Shown here piece after piece: positions 49,259 to 58,176 of a stretch of 64,000 bases of DNA (within the stretch, counting starts at the first letter, position 1; each line of letters begins with the position of its first letter). The DNA is from Singulisphaera acidiphila DSM 18658 (lineage in GTDB: Bacteria > Planctomycetota > Planctomycetia > Isosphaerales > Isosphaeraceae), in NCBI RefSeq assembly GCF_000242455.2, contig NC_019892.1, forward strand, positions 4,340,001 to 4,404,000, given 5' to 3'. A model generated the notes under the pieces. That model did not search any database and was not told the origin of the DNA. It worked only from the letters and a program-made list of their open reading frames with translations. The position numbers and the translations under genes were made by a program.

Positions 49259-51196
49259 GTGGCAGAAGGCGAAAAGATCATTGGTATCGACTTGGGAACG
49301 ACCAACAGCGTCGTGTCAGTCATGGAGGGGGGCGAGCCGACCGTCATTCCCAACCAAGAGGGCAGCCGACTGACCCCTTCAGTCGTCGCCTTCACCAGCA
49401 AGGGTGAAGTCCTGGTTGGCGAGCCAGCCAGGCGCCAAGCGATCACGAACCCCAAGGGGACGATCTACTCGATCAAACGGTTCATGGGCCGTCGCCACAA
49501 GGAAGTCGCCACCGAGGAGAAGATGGTCCCCTACGCGATCGTCGGCGGCCCCGACGACTTCGTCAAGATCCAGGTGGGCGGCAAGGAGTACACCCCTCCC
49601 GAAATCTCGGCCTACATCCTCCGCAAACTGAAGGAGGCCGCCGAGAGTCACCTCGGCCACAAGGTCCGTAAGGCCGTGATCACCGTTCCCGCCTACTTCA
49701 ACGACAGCCAGCGCCAGGCCACCAAGGACGCCGGCCAGATCGCCGGCCTAGAGGTCGCCCGGATCATCAACGAGCCGACCGCCGCGGCGCTCGCCTACGG
49801 ACTCGACAAGAAGAAGAACGAGAAGATCGCCGTCTTCGACCTCGGCGGCGGAACCTACGACATCTCGATCCTCGACGTGGGGGACGGCGTCTTCGAGGTC
49901 CTCTCCACCCACGGCGACACCCACCTGGGGGGCGACGACTGGGACGAGGCCCTGATCAACGACATCGCCAACACGTTCAAGAAAGAGCAGGGGGTCGACC
50001 TTCGCAAAGATCAGATGGCACTCCAGCGGCTCAAGGAAGCCGCCGAGAAGGCCAAAAAGGACCTCTCCTTCCAGGCACAGGCCGACATTAACCTCCCGTT
50101 CATCACGGCCGATCAGAACGGCCCCAAGCACCTTACGATGACGATTACCCGCGCCCAGTTCGAAAAACTGACCGACCCCCTGTTCGAACGCGTGAAGCCC
50201 CCGGTCCGCAAGGCACTCGAAGACGCCAAGCTCAAGCCGGCGGAGATTCACGAGGTCGTCCTCGTCGGCGGTGCGACCCGGATGCCGCTCGTCCAGCAGA
50301 TCGTCAAGGAACTTTTCGGCAAGGATCCCCACAAGGGAGTCAACCCCGACGAGGTCGTCGCCGTCGGCGCGGCGATTCAAGGGGCGGTTTTGACCGGCGA
50401 AGTCAAAGACCTGCTCCTGCTCGACGTCACCCCGCTCTCGCTCGGCCTGGAGACCAAGGGGGGCGTCTTCACCAAGCTGGTGGAACGAAACACCACGATC
50501 CCGACGGAGAAGAAAGAGACCTTCACCACCGCCGACGACAACCAGACGGCGGTCACGATCAAGGTCTACCAAGGGGAGCGGCCGATGGCGGCCGACAACC
50601 GGCTGCTCAGCGAGTTCAACCTCGAAGGAATCCCACCTGCGCGCATGGGAACACCTCAAATTGAGGTGGCCTTCAACCTCGATGCCAACGGGATCCTCCA
50701 GGTCTCGGCCAAGGATAAGGGGACCGGCAAGGAGCAGTCGGTCAAGGTCGAATCCTCCGGTGGGCTGACCAAAGACGAGATCGATCGAATGCAGCGCGAC
50801 GCCGCCGCCCACGCCACCGAGGACAAGCGCCGCCGCGACCTCGCCGAGGCCCGCAACAGCGCCGAGCAACGCGTCTACCAGTTGGAAAAACTGCTCGAGG
50901 AAAACAAGGCCAAGCTCTCCGAATCCGACATGGCCGCGGTCCGCAGCGCCATCACCAAGGTCAACCAGGTGAAAACCGGGGAAGACACGGCCGCAATCCA
51001 TCAGGCGCTCGAAGACCTGCAACGAGCCAGCCAGGCCATGTCCGAACACCTCTACGCCGCACCGGCCGCCCCCGGAGCCGAAGCGGCGAGCGGAGCCGCC
51101 ACATCGTCGAACGGAGGTGCCCAAGCGGGCCAGGGGCAAAAGCAAGGCAAGGGAGAGGAGGAAGTGATCGACGTCGAGTTCGAACAAAAGACTTAA
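49259..51196 (+). CDS. dnaK: Hsp70 chaperone DnaK
   Basis: A 645-aa DnaK beginning at GTG 49259 with GAGAGGAGA upstream. The ATPase domain shows IIGIDLGTTNSVVSV, INEPTAAALAYG, FDLGGGTYDISILDVGDG and VVLVGGATRMPLV. The substrate domain follows the linker DLLLLDVTPLSLG, and a helical lid ends in an Ala/Gly/Gln-rich tail and EEEVIDVEFE, the usual DnaK C-terminus. GrpE, DnaJ or HrcA genes are not adjacent, so this is probably a secondary dnaK copy in the stress-like region. A structured terminator area follows. Confidence 0.95.
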   Translation: MAEGEKIIGIDLGTTNSVVSVMEGGEPTVIPNQEGSRLTPSVVAFTSKGEVLVGEPARRQAITNPKGTIYSIKRFMGRRHKEVATEEKMVPYAIVGGPDDFVKIQVGGKEYTPPEISAYILRKLKEAAESHLGHKVRKAVITVPAYFNDSQRQATKDAGQIAGLEVARIINEPTAAALAYGLDKKKNEKIAVFDLGGGTYDISILDVGDGVFEVLSTHGDTHLGGDDWDEALINDIANTFKKEQGVDLRKDQMALQRLKEAAEKAKKDLSFQAQADINLPFITADQNGPKHLTMTITRAQFEKLTDPLFERVKPPVRKALEDAKLKPAEIHEVVLVGGATRMPLVQQIVKELFGKDPHKGVNPDEVVAVGAAIQGAVLTGEVKDLLLLDVTPLSLGLETKGGVFTKLVERNTTIPTEKKETFTTADDNQTAVTIKVYQGERPMAADNRLLSEFNLEGIPPARMGTPQIEVAFNLDANGILQVSAKDKGTGKEQSVKVESSGGLTKDEIDRMQRDAAAHATEDKRRRDLAEARNSAEQRVYQLEKLLEENKAKLSESDMAAVRSAITKVNQVKTGEDTAAIHQALEDLQRASQAMSEHLYAAPAAPGAEAASGAATSSNGGAQAGQGQKQGKGEEEVIDVEFEQKT

Positions 51197-51254
51197 TCAC
51201 AAACGCTGACCTTCTGAGGCAGGTGAAACCTCCCAAAGTAAGCGAAGTCTTCCC

Positions 51255-51340
51255 GGCGAGCGGAGAGCGTGAGCGCCCTGTCTTTGGGCCACTTCTACGC
51301 CAAATCCGAAAAGACAGGGAGTTGTCGCACCCCGCTCGCC
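51255..51340 (+). terminator. Nested stems after dnaK
   Basis: Inner 10-bp stem CCCTGTCTTT (51276-51285) / AAAGACAGGG (51310-51319), enclosed by GGCGAGCGG (51255-51263) / CCGCTCGCC (51332-51340). Both are perfect. The structure begins 58 bases past the dnaK stop and ends before the second methyltransferase. It may be a terminator, or an attenuator for the downstream gene. Confidence 0.55.
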
Positions 51341-51469
51341 TTGAGGGTGAGCACCACGACACCAGAGTGGCGATTCCCGCCTTGTCATCGGCTCCACAGA
51401 ACCGCTATCTTCCTCCGGCCCAGCCTGGAGCACGGAAGATATTTTCGGAATCGAATGAAGGAGCCGATC

Positions 51470-52486
51470 ATGCCCGAACCGACCGCACAAGATCAGATGG
51501 CCCGGATGATCACCGGGTCCTGGATCGCGCAGGCCGTTTACGTCGCCGCCAAACTCGGGATCGCCGACCGGCTCAAAAACGGCTCCCAGAGCGTCGAGGA
51601 GCTTGCTCAGGCGACAGGCACTCACGCCCGCTCGCTTTATCGCCTGCTTCGAGCCCTGGCGAGCGTGGGGGTTTTCTCCGAAGACGGCGCGGGCCAATTT
51701 CACCTCACGCCGCTGGCCGAAACGCTCCGAAGCGATGAGCCGAGCTCACAGTGGGCGATGGCCGTCATGATGGGCGAAGAGCACTATCAGGCATGGGGCG
51801 ACTTGCTGGCAAGCATACAAACGGGAGAAACGGCCTTCGACCGTATCTACGGTAAGCCGATCTTCGAATACCTGGGCGAACGCCCCGAGCAGGCCGCCTT
51901 ATTCGACGCCGCCATGACCTCGATCCACGGGCGCGAAACCCAGGCATTTCTCAACGCCTATGACCTCTCCGGCATCAACGTCCTGGCGGATATCGGCGGC
52001 GGCAACGGCAGAAATCTCATCGAAATCCTCCAGCGCTTTCCCAAGATGAAGGGCCTGCTCTTCGACCTCCCCCACGTCATCGAACGAGCCCGCCCGAACC
52101 TGGAACAAGCCGGCGTCGCTGATCGTTGCCAGCTGATCGCCGGCAACTTCTTCGAATCCATCCCCGTCGAAGCGGATGCTTATTTCATGCGGCACATCAT
52201 CCACGACTGGGATGACGAGAAAGCCACGCGGATCCTGCGAAACCTCCACCATTCGCTGCCGGAACGGGCGAAGTTGCTCGTCGTGGAGCACGTTCTGCCG
52301 ACCGGGAACGAACCCTCGTTCGGTAAACTCCTGGACCTCAACATGCTCCTCCTGCCAGGGGGCATCGAACGGACCGCGGACGAGTTCCGGCAGCTCTATC
52401 AAGAGGCAGGCTTTCAACTCACCCGGATCGTGCCCACCCAGGGCGACCTCAGCGTCGTCGAAGGGGAACGAGCCGACACCAAGTAA
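51470..52486 (+). CDS. SAM-dependent O-methyltransferase (HIOMT/ASMT-type), paralog 2
   Basis: A 338-aa enzyme. Two ATGs are in frame; AAGGAG sits seven bases before ATG 51470. Layout as in the paralog at 42797: dimerisation winged helix (SWIAQAVYVAAKLGIADRL; SLYRLLRALASVGVF), SAM motif I VLADIGGGNGRNLIEIL, GLLFDLPHVIERARP, and the catalytic region YFMRHIIHDWDDEKATRIL with His/Asp. KLLVVEHVLPTGNEPSFGKLLDLNML aligns residue for residue with the paralog's end. The two flank the stress cluster and likely arose by duplication. Acceptor unknown. Confidence 0.88.
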   Translation: MPEPTAQDQMARMITGSWIAQAVYVAAKLGIADRLKNGSQSVEELAQATGTHARSLYRLLRALASVGVFSEDGAGQFHLTPLAETLRSDEPSSQWAMAVMMGEEHYQAWGDLLASIQTGETAFDRIYGKPIFEYLGERPEQAALFDAAMTSIHGRETQAFLNAYDLSGINVLADIGGGNGRNLIEILQRFPKMKGLLFDLPHVIERARPNLEQAGVADRCQLIAGNFFESIPVEADAYFMRHIIHDWDDEKATRILRNLHHSLPERAKLLVVEHVLPTGNEPSFGKLLDLNMLLLPGGIERTADEFRQLYQEAGFQLTRIVPTQGDLSVVEGERADTK

Positions 52487-52523
52487 TCCCCCGCGCCGGA
52501 GGCAAAGGTTCGTAGGAAGACTC

Positions 52524-52553
52524 GACCCACCCATTCACAGACAAGGGTGGGTC
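52524..52553. terminator. Bidirectional hairpin between methyltransferase and GH43 genes
   Basis: A 9-bp perfect stem GACCCACCC (52524-52532) / GGGTGGGTC (52545-52553) with a 12-base loop, between two convergent genes. Likely shared terminator. Confidence 0.65.
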
Positions 52554-52598
52554 ATTCCCCTGTGGAATCAGCAAATATCACAACCTCTCGCAATACCA

Positions 52599-53666
52599 TC
52601 ACCTCGCGGGAGGCTCGCCCGACGGGGAGGCGATCTCTGAGGTCAGGGGGAGCGGCCGACCGAAGTTCGGCGTCCCGTCTGGGTTCCAGTAGAACCGTTG
52701 CGCGCGCGTGGTGCGGTCGGCGTAGGTCTTGCTGGTGCCCGACTTGGCGTGATAGACGATCCAGTCTTCCTTGCCATCGGGGGAGCGGAAAAAGGCGTTA
52801 TGCCCAGGGCCGAAAACGCCCTGTTCGTCGTCTCGCTCGAAGACAGGCGTAGGATGCTGCTTCCAGGACGCCGGATCCATCAGGTCGCTGGCCTGGTCGG
52901 CGATCAGCATGCCGAGCTTATAGTCGGGGGTGTCCGCAGGGCAGGCCGAGTAGATCAGGAAGATTCGGCCGTTGCGATGGAGGGTAACCGGACCTTCGCG
53001 GACCACCGCGCAGCCAAAGCCGTCGGCGGGCAGAGCCACGCGTGGGCCGGTCAGCGTCCAGGGGTTGGACATCCGCGAAAGATAGAGACCTTGGCCCGTC
53101 GTGCTCGGCCGGCCGCACCAGAGGAAGTAGAGCGCCCCGTCCACCTTGAGAATGGTGCCGTCGATCGCGTAGTACCGATCGTCGGGGTCGGTCTTGACTT
53201 TCGCTTTGAACGTATAGGGACCAAGCGGGCCGTCCCCTTGGCTCTCCGCCACATACATACGGTGATGCGTATCGTCGTTGTCGGAGGCCGTGTAGTAAAG
53301 ATACCAGTGCGGGCCGTTCTCGCTGTCGAACCGGTGAAATTCAGGCGCCCAGAGATCGCGATACCGCGCGGGGTGGTCGTCCTTCCAAACGACCTGACTG
53401 GGCGCATCCTTGAGGTCCCCCAGCCGTCGAGCACGCTGGAGCCGGATATCACTCGAGGTGGTCGTCGAGAGGTAGTACCAACCGTTATAAACAATCACCC
53501 ACGGGTCCGCGCCTTCACGTTTAAGCGGGTTGCGGAACGAAGAAGCGGCACCGCCCCCCGCCGGGGGTTCGTCAGCGGAAACTCGCTCGACCAGCACGGA
53601 GGCGAACGTAAGCGGAACCAACAGCAGGGAGAAGCCCATTCGAAGCGATCGTCGCCAAGGAGTCAT
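52599..53666 (-). CDS. Secreted glycoside hydrolase family 43 enzyme
   Basis: A 355-aa protein with a signal peptide (MGFSLLLVPLTFASVLVERVSA). The five-bladed propeller of GH43 is evident. REGADPWVIVYNGWYYLSTTT carries the N-terminal catalytic Asp, WAPEFHRFDSENGPHWYLYYTASD a second blade, IDGTILKVDGALYFLWCG the pKa-modulating Asp region, and VREGPVTLHRNGRIFLIYSAC the general acid Glu (REGP). FGPGHNAFFRSPDGKEDWIVYHAKS contains the metal/substrate His. Likely alpha-arabinofuranosidase, beta-xylosidase or related exo-activity on plant or algal polysaccharide; specificity is not inferable. It stands alone in its unit. Confidence 0.9.
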   Translation of the reverse strand: MTPWRRSLRMGFSLLLVPLTFASVLVERVSADEPPAGGGAASSFRNPLKREGADPWVIVYNGWYYLSTTTSSDIRLQRARRLGDLKDAPSQVVWKDDHPARYRDLWAPEFHRFDSENGPHWYLYYTASDNDDTHHRMYVAESQGDGPLGPYTFKAKVKTDPDDRYYAIDGTILKVDGALYFLWCGRPSTTGQGLYLSRMSNPWTLTGPRVALPADGFGCAVVREGPVTLHRNGRIFLIYSACPADTPDYKLGMLIADQASDLMDPASWKQHPTPVFERDDEQGVFGPGHNAFFRSPDGKEDWIVYHAKSGTSKTYADRTTRAQRFYWNPDGTPNFGRPLPLTSEIASPSGEPPAR

Positions 53667-53812
53667 TGCGTTACCCGTGTTGCGCGATGGGAAACCGACC
53701 GGGAGTCACTTCCCAACCAGCTCAGCCGGTATTCGACCAAACCGCAAGGGTGAAATCCACGGCCCCGGCCGCCGGGATGATTCCCAAACGGCCGGGTTCC
53801 CAAAAAACCCGA

Positions 53813-54847
53813 TCACGAAACAGGGGGCGGGTTCCGCTCGGCAAAGCCGCGCTGGTGCCAGTACGGGTAGGCCAGGGTCACGGTGCTTGCGGCGTCAAGC
53901 GTTGCGACCTGGGCCGCGGTGAGGTTCCAACCGACGGCGCCAAGGTTTTGACGCAGTTGCTCCTCGTTCCGCGCCCCGATGACGACGGTCGACACACTCG
54001 GCCGCTGGAGCAACCAGTTGAGCGCAATCTGAGGCACCGTCTTGCCGGTCTCCTTGGCGATCTCATCGAGAGCGTCGACAACGCGGAAGAGCGCCTCGTC
54101 CGCGACCGGCGGGCCGATGTCGGTGACGCGCTGATTTTGCAGGCGGCTGGTTTGCGGGAGCGGCCCGCCACGGCGGATCTTCCCGGTGAGACGCCCCCAC
54201 CCAAGCGGACTCCAGACGACGGCACCGACCTTCTGGTCGAGGGCCAGCGGCATCAGCTCCCACTCATAATCGCGGCCGATCAGCGAGTAGTAAGCCTGGT
54301 GCGCCACGTACCGCGCCAGCCCGTATTTTTCCGAGACGGCCAGCGCCTTCATGAGGTGCCACCCGGAGAAGTTCGAGCAGCCGATGTAGCGAATCTTCCC
54401 CGCCCGAACCAGGTCGTCGAGCGTGCCAAGCACTTCCTCCACCGGCGTCATGGCATCAAAGCCGTGAAGCTGGTAGAGGTCAATATAATCCGTACCCAGC
54501 CGTCGAAGACTCCCTTCAACCGCCTTGGTGATATGGAACCGCGAAGACCCGACATCGTTCGGACCCGAGCCGTGACGAAAAGTCCCCTTGGTGGAGACGA
54601 TCACCTGATCTCGACGCCCCTTGATCGCCTGCCCGAGGATCTCCTCCGCCAGGCCGTCCGAGTAGACGTCGGCCGAGTCGAACATGGTGAGCCCGGCCTC
54701 GAGGCAGACGTCGACCAGCCGTGTGGCCTCAGCGACGTCGCTCGCCCCCCACGCCTTGAAGAATTCGTTGCCGCCACCGAAGGTGCCAGTGCCAAAACTG
54801 AGCACGGGGACCTTGAACCCTGATCCGCCAAGCTGCCGATATTCCAT
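53813..54847 (-). CDS. Cytoplasmic aldo/keto reductase
   Basis: A 344-aa enzyme. ATG 54847 is preferred with GGAG ten bases upstream. The (beta/alpha)8 barrel has the catalytic tetrad: FDSADVYS (Asp, Tyr), VIVSTKG (Lys), LYQLHGFD (His). NADPH-binding elements SPLGWGRLTGKIR and VVIGARNEEQLRQN are typical of the YajO/IolS-type branch. No leader, unlike the reductase at 35409. It is 78 bases downstream of the flavin oxidoreductase gene on the same strand, so both probably belong to one redox-detoxification unit next to the ArsR regulator. Natural substrate unknown. Confidence 0.92.
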   Translation of the reverse strand: MEYRQLGGSGFKVPVLSFGTGTFGGGNEFFKAWGASDVAEATRLVDVCLEAGLTMFDSADVYSDGLAEEILGQAIKGRRDQVIVSTKGTFRHGSGPNDVGSSRFHITKAVEGSLRRLGTDYIDLYQLHGFDAMTPVEEVLGTLDDLVRAGKIRYIGCSNFSGWHLMKALAVSEKYGLARYVAHQAYYSLIGRDYEWELMPLALDQKVGAVVWSPLGWGRLTGKIRRGGPLPQTSRLQNQRVTDIGPPVADEALFRVVDALDEIAKETGKTVPQIALNWLLQRPSVSTVVIGARNEEQLRQNLGAVGWNLTAAQVATLDAASTVTLAYPYWHQRGFAERNPPPVS

Positions 54848-54925
54848 TGAGATCATACTCCGGTAATGTCGAAGGTCGTGGGCCGCACCCACCCTGCAAA
54901 ACTTCAAAATCCATACATTTCATAT

Positions 54926-55996
54926 TCACACTGAAGAGGCCACGGGTTCGAGGCGGGGATAGTCGGTATACCCTTCAGGTCCGGATGCGTAGAAGGTCGC
55001 GGGGTTCGCCGCGTTAAGGGGGGCGTTGACCGCAAAGCGATGCGGTAGGTCAGGGTTAGCGATGAACTGGACACCGAAGGCTACGGCATCAGCCTCGCCC
55101 GCTTCGATCGTTTGCTCGGCGGTTGCTTGAGTGAACTTTTCGTTCGCGATGTAGATGCCACCGAAGGCTCGTTTCAGCTCGGGCCCGATGCGCCCCTCGC
55201 CCAGGTGCTCGCGAACGCAGAGGAACGCGAGACCCCGCCGTCCTAGCTCCGTCGCCGCATAGCCGAACGTCGCAGCCCGGTGGGAATCCCCCATCCCGTG
55301 CGCATCGCCGCGCGGGGCGAGGTGCATGCCGACCCGGCCCGGTCCCCAGACCGAGATTACCGCATCGGCCACTTCAAGCATGAGCCGGGCCCGGTTCTCG
55401 ATCGGCCCGCCGTAGGCGTCGGTTCGCTGGTTCGAGCTGTCCTGGAGAAACTGGTCGAGCAAGTAGCCGTTCGCCCCGTGGATCTCGACCCCGTCGAACC
55501 CGGCGAGCTTGGCGTTTTCCGCCCCTTGGCGATAGGCCTCAATGACCCCCGGGATCTCGTCGAGGGCAAGCGCCCGTGGGGTCACGAACGACTTCAAGGG
55601 CCGGATCAGGCTCACATGCCCCGACGGGGCGATCGCACTCGGGGCGACGGGAAGAGCGCCGTCGAGGTAGATCGGGTCGGAGACCCGCCCCACATGCCAG
55701 AGTTGGAGGACGATCCGCCCCTCGGCAGCGTGAACCGCCTCGGTGATCCGCTTCCACCCCGCAACCTGCTCGGACGACCAGATGCCTGGCGTGTCAGGAT
55801 AGCCCACTCCCATGGGGGTCACCGAAGTCGCCTCGGTGATGATCAGGCCGGCCGACGCCCGCTGCACATAGTACTCGGCCATGAGTGCATTAGGCACCCG
55901 GCCGGCGACCGCGCGACAGCGCGTCAACGGCGCCATGATGACCCGGTTCGGAAGCTGCAAGTCGCCGACAACAAGCGAATCCTGTAAGGTGGGCAT
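54926..55996 (-). CDS. Old Yellow Enzyme-family NADH:flavin oxidoreductase
   Basis: A 356-aa FMN enzyme. Landmarks are PNRVIMAPLTRCRA (FMN-binding), LQLWHVGRVSDP, GFDGVEIHGANGYLLDQFLQ with the His/Asn pair that binds the substrate's electron-withdrawing group, and NQRTDAYGGPIENRARL. The C-terminal FMN phosphate site falls in YIANEKFTQATAEQ and AVAFGVQFIANPDLP. OYE proteins reduce activated alkenes, quinones or nitro compounds (NemA-like). An ArsR-type gene is divergent 193 bases away, which echoes other OYE genes that are derepressed by electrophiles. Confidence 0.94.
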   Translation of the reverse strand: MPTLQDSLVVGDLQLPNRVIMAPLTRCRAVAGRVPNALMAEYYVQRASAGLIITEATSVTPMGVGYPDTPGIWSSEQVAGWKRITEAVHAAEGRIVLQLWHVGRVSDPIYLDGALPVAPSAIAPSGHVSLIRPLKSFVTPRALALDEIPGVIEAYRQGAENAKLAGFDGVEIHGANGYLLDQFLQDSSNQRTDAYGGPIENRARLMLEVADAVISVWGPGRVGMHLAPRGDAHGMGDSHRAATFGYAATELGRRGLAFLCVREHLGEGRIGPELKRAFGGIYIANEKFTQATAEQTIEAGEADAVAFGVQFIANPDLPHRFAVNAPLNAANPATFYASGPEGYTDYPRLEPVASSV

Positions 55997-56073
55997 TTAT
56001 GAAATTCCTGAGTCTCAAGGCCGGTTCGTGACTGGTTTCCACAGCAACGATCGCGTACACTCCACTATAGGTA

Positions 56074-56090
56074 GTTCGTAAATCCCGAAC
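56074..56090. promoter_or_regulatory. Candidate operator between OYE and ArsR genes
   Basis: GTTCG-TAAATCC-CGAAC (56074-56090), overlapped by wider arms TAGTTC (56072-56077) / GAACTA (56095-56100). It lies in the shared divergent region and is next to CTATAGG, a possible -10. Placement fits an ArsR-type repressor controlling both directions. No footprint or comparison is available. Confidence 0.4.
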
Positions 56091-56189
56091 AAGGGAACTA
56101 ACGCACAGCGGTGGTTCGGCGCAGGCGGTTCGAGGGCGGTTGCCACCTCGCGAACCGCCGGTTTCCGAGCAAGAGCAGAGGGTTCGTTT

Positions 56190-56537
56190 ATGGCAGGCAG
56201 ACCGCTCCGCCATCCCGAGATCGGTGAGGTCAGCGTCGCCGACATCCTCCACGCGCTCGCGGACCCGATCCGTCTCGGCATCGTTTGCGAGTTGATGAGG
56301 GCGGAGTCGGGCCTTAACTGCGTGGAAACGATGGGCCGGGTGGGCAAGGTGCTGGCCAAGTCGACCTGCTCACAGCATTACCAGATCCTTCGCGAAGCCG
56401 GTCTGATTCACTGCGAGCGCAAAGGGGTCGAGCTCTCCAGCCGCCTCCGACTGGCCGAGGTCGAAGGGCGGTTCCCAGGACTCCTGAAGTCGATCCTCGG
56501 CGCATACGAGCGGGAGAAGGGCGATGTCGACTCTTGA
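56190..56537 (+). CDS. ArsR-family regulator divergent from the OYE gene
   Basis: A 115-aa regulator. The winged helix covers about residues 15-95: VADILHALADPIRLGIVCELMRAE, then LAKSTCSQHYQILREAGLIHCERKG with the recognition helix and wing. Cys residues at ~32, 44, 60 and 73 could serve as redox or electrophile sensors, but their spacing is not the ArsR metal site. Divergent arrangement with the OYE and aldo/keto reductase genes suggests it represses them and responds to an electrophile or quinone, as YodB/NemR-like regulators do. The ligand is a guess. Confidence 0.85.
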   Translation: MAGRPLRHPEIGEVSVADILHALADPIRLGIVCELMRAESGLNCVETMGRVGKVLAKSTCSQHYQILREAGLIHCERKGVELSSRLRLAEVEGRFPGLLKSILGAYEREKGDVDS

Positions 56538-56768
56538 CTGCCCCCGCTCTCAAGGCAACGGCAGCCAGTGCCGGTAGATGGCACTTCGGAATGCGATAGG
56601 GCGTTTTCGAGTGTGACCGCCGACGCAGGGCGTAGATTCCTGCTTCACCGTGTGCCGGGCAACGTGCGGGTGGTCGGGTTCGATGACGTCCGGTTTGCCT
56701 CGTTGCTCTCCGTCCCGTGGGGCCTATCTTCCCCCACAGCCATCCGGACGATGACTGACCCAACAGAG

Positions 56769-57542
56769 TCACGGGTTGGGAGAAGCCTCGGACGGAGGGA
56801 CAGCCAAGGGGCGGCCGAATTGGATGTCGTAGGTTGGGAAGAGGGTTCCGAAGAGGCGGTCCCAGATCAAGGTGTAAAAGCCGAAGTTGTGCTGAACGTC
56901 CTGGTGATGCTGAGCGTGGAACGTGCTGGTCCCAATCTGGCGTAAGACCGGCACGCGCGACCACCAACCGGGGAACGGCTCAACACCCAGGTGGCCGATC
57001 ATCCCGGCGCCAAGGTTGATTCCCAGGTAGATGGAAAGGCCAAGCCAGGAACTCGGATAGAGCAGGATCACAACCAGCCAGAGCGTGCCAAAACCGAGTA
57101 CTTCCAGCGGATGGAGCACGAAAAGGCTGAGAGGCCTTGGGCGGTCGTAGACGTGGTGCAACTGGTGGATCGGGAACAGCCAGGGGTGGTGGACGACCCG
57201 GTGGAGAATATACATTGCCAGATCCATCACCAGGATTAGGATCGGCACATCGAGCCAGGCACGCCAGCCGGTATCCCTACGAATGACCACGGAACCATGC
57301 TGCCAGAGGAACCAGGCGACAAGGGTGACCAGCCAGTTGACCACGAACCCGGCCGCCGTATAGACGATTTCCTTCGGCTCCAGAGGATCAGGCGGCTGCG
57401 TGACACGTTGGCCCGCAAAGAAGAAGGCGGCCAGGTGCCCTAACGCCAGAGCAAACGCAAACGAAACGAGGTTCGCCCCGAAGAGCCAGGCTGCGGCCGC
57501 CAGCGGTGAGAGATCACGGGCCCAGTCCAGGAAGTTGTTCAT
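56769..57542 (-). CDS. Fatty-acid-hydroxylase-superfamily membrane di-iron protein
   Basis: A 257-aa protein with about five membrane helices. The ATG at 57542 overlaps the upstream stop (ATGA). His clusters of the superfamily are present: HRVVHH (HRxxHH), HQLHH and HAQHHQD (HxxHH), plus a further His in GHLGVEP. They bind two irons at the cytosolic face. Related enzymes hydroxylate or desaturate sterols, fatty acids and carotenoids (ERG3/sterol desaturase family). The neighbouring membrane protein and sulfatase-fold gene give no obvious pathway. It is the last gene of that minus-strand unit. Confidence 0.88.
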   Translation of the reverse strand: MNNFLDWARDLSPLAAAAWLFGANLVSFAFALALGHLAAFFFAGQRVTQPPDPLEPKEIVYTAAGFVVNWLVTLVAWFLWQHGSVVIRRDTGWRAWLDVPILILVMDLAMYILHRVVHHPWLFPIHQLHHVYDRPRPLSLFVLHPLEVLGFGTLWLVVILLYPSSWLGLSIYLGINLGAGMIGHLGVEPFPGWWSRVPVLRQIGTSTFHAQHHQDVQHNFGFYTLIWDRLFGTLFPTYDIQFGRPLAVPPSEASPNP

Positions 57543-58132
57543 CCTCGCTGATCTCCAACTCGAGGACTCAGTGGGCCTTGGTTCGCCTCGCGGAGCGTTT
57601 CCAACGAGTTCTGGACCGTGATCGCAGTGCGCCGGCGGGTGCGCTCGCGCCACGCCCAGCCCCAGATGAAGAGCCCGCCGAGGAACCCGGTCCCGTACGA
57701 CGCCAGGTGAGTCCAGAGGGCCGCCAGGAAGCGGACGTGAACCTGCCTGGGAATCTCGGAGGCCAGTGGTTCCATCAACTCGACCCAGCCGGCGCGGGCC
57801 GCAACGTAGCCACTGCACCCCGCGATCACCGCCACCACGCCCATGCAGACAAGCTGGATCGCAATCGGTTTTCGGAAATCGGCCGCCGACAGCTTGGGCC
57901 AAGAGCCGAGCCGCGCGATCAGAGCGAGCGGAACGCCCAGGATGAGACCGCACCACCAGGTCGCGATGATCCCCCAGCCCAGCGCGAGCAGAGTCGGGGA
58001 TTCCGTTGAGAAGACCGGTGGGTGGCCGATCGTGAAATACTCGATACAGACTCGCGCAGTGATCTGATCATGCACGAGGCCGTAGACGATGGCCGACGCA
58101 ATGCAGAGTGCCACGATTTTGAGCGATGGCAT
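57539..58132 (-). CDS. Membrane protein of unknown function
   Basis: A 197-aa protein. GAGGAG precedes the ATG at 58132 by nine bases; the GTG at 58171 is unsupported. Four hydrophobic helices are visible (IVALCIASAIVYGLVHDQI, LLALGWGIIATWWCGLILGVPLALI, IAIQLVCMGVVAVIAGCSGYVA, HLASYGTGFLGGLFIWGWAW). The IVYGLVHDQITARVCIEYFTIGH segment is found in several small proteins of unknown function in planctomycetes and others, by recollection. It is coupled to the hydroxylase gene through ATGA and follows the sulfatase-fold gene by 44 bases. Confidence 0.75.
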   Translation of the reverse strand: MPSLKIVALCIASAIVYGLVHDQITARVCIEYFTIGHPPVFSTESPTLLALGWGIIATWWCGLILGVPLALIARLGSWPKLSAADFRKPIAIQLVCMGVVAVIAGCSGYVAARAGWVELMEPLASEIPRQVHVRFLAALWTHLASYGTGFLGGLFIWGWAWRERTRRRTAITVQNSLETLREANQGPLSPRVGDQRG

Positions 58133-58176
58133 GGGATCGTTCTCCTCGCCCCCCCAGACTCGATCAGCCACTCGCT

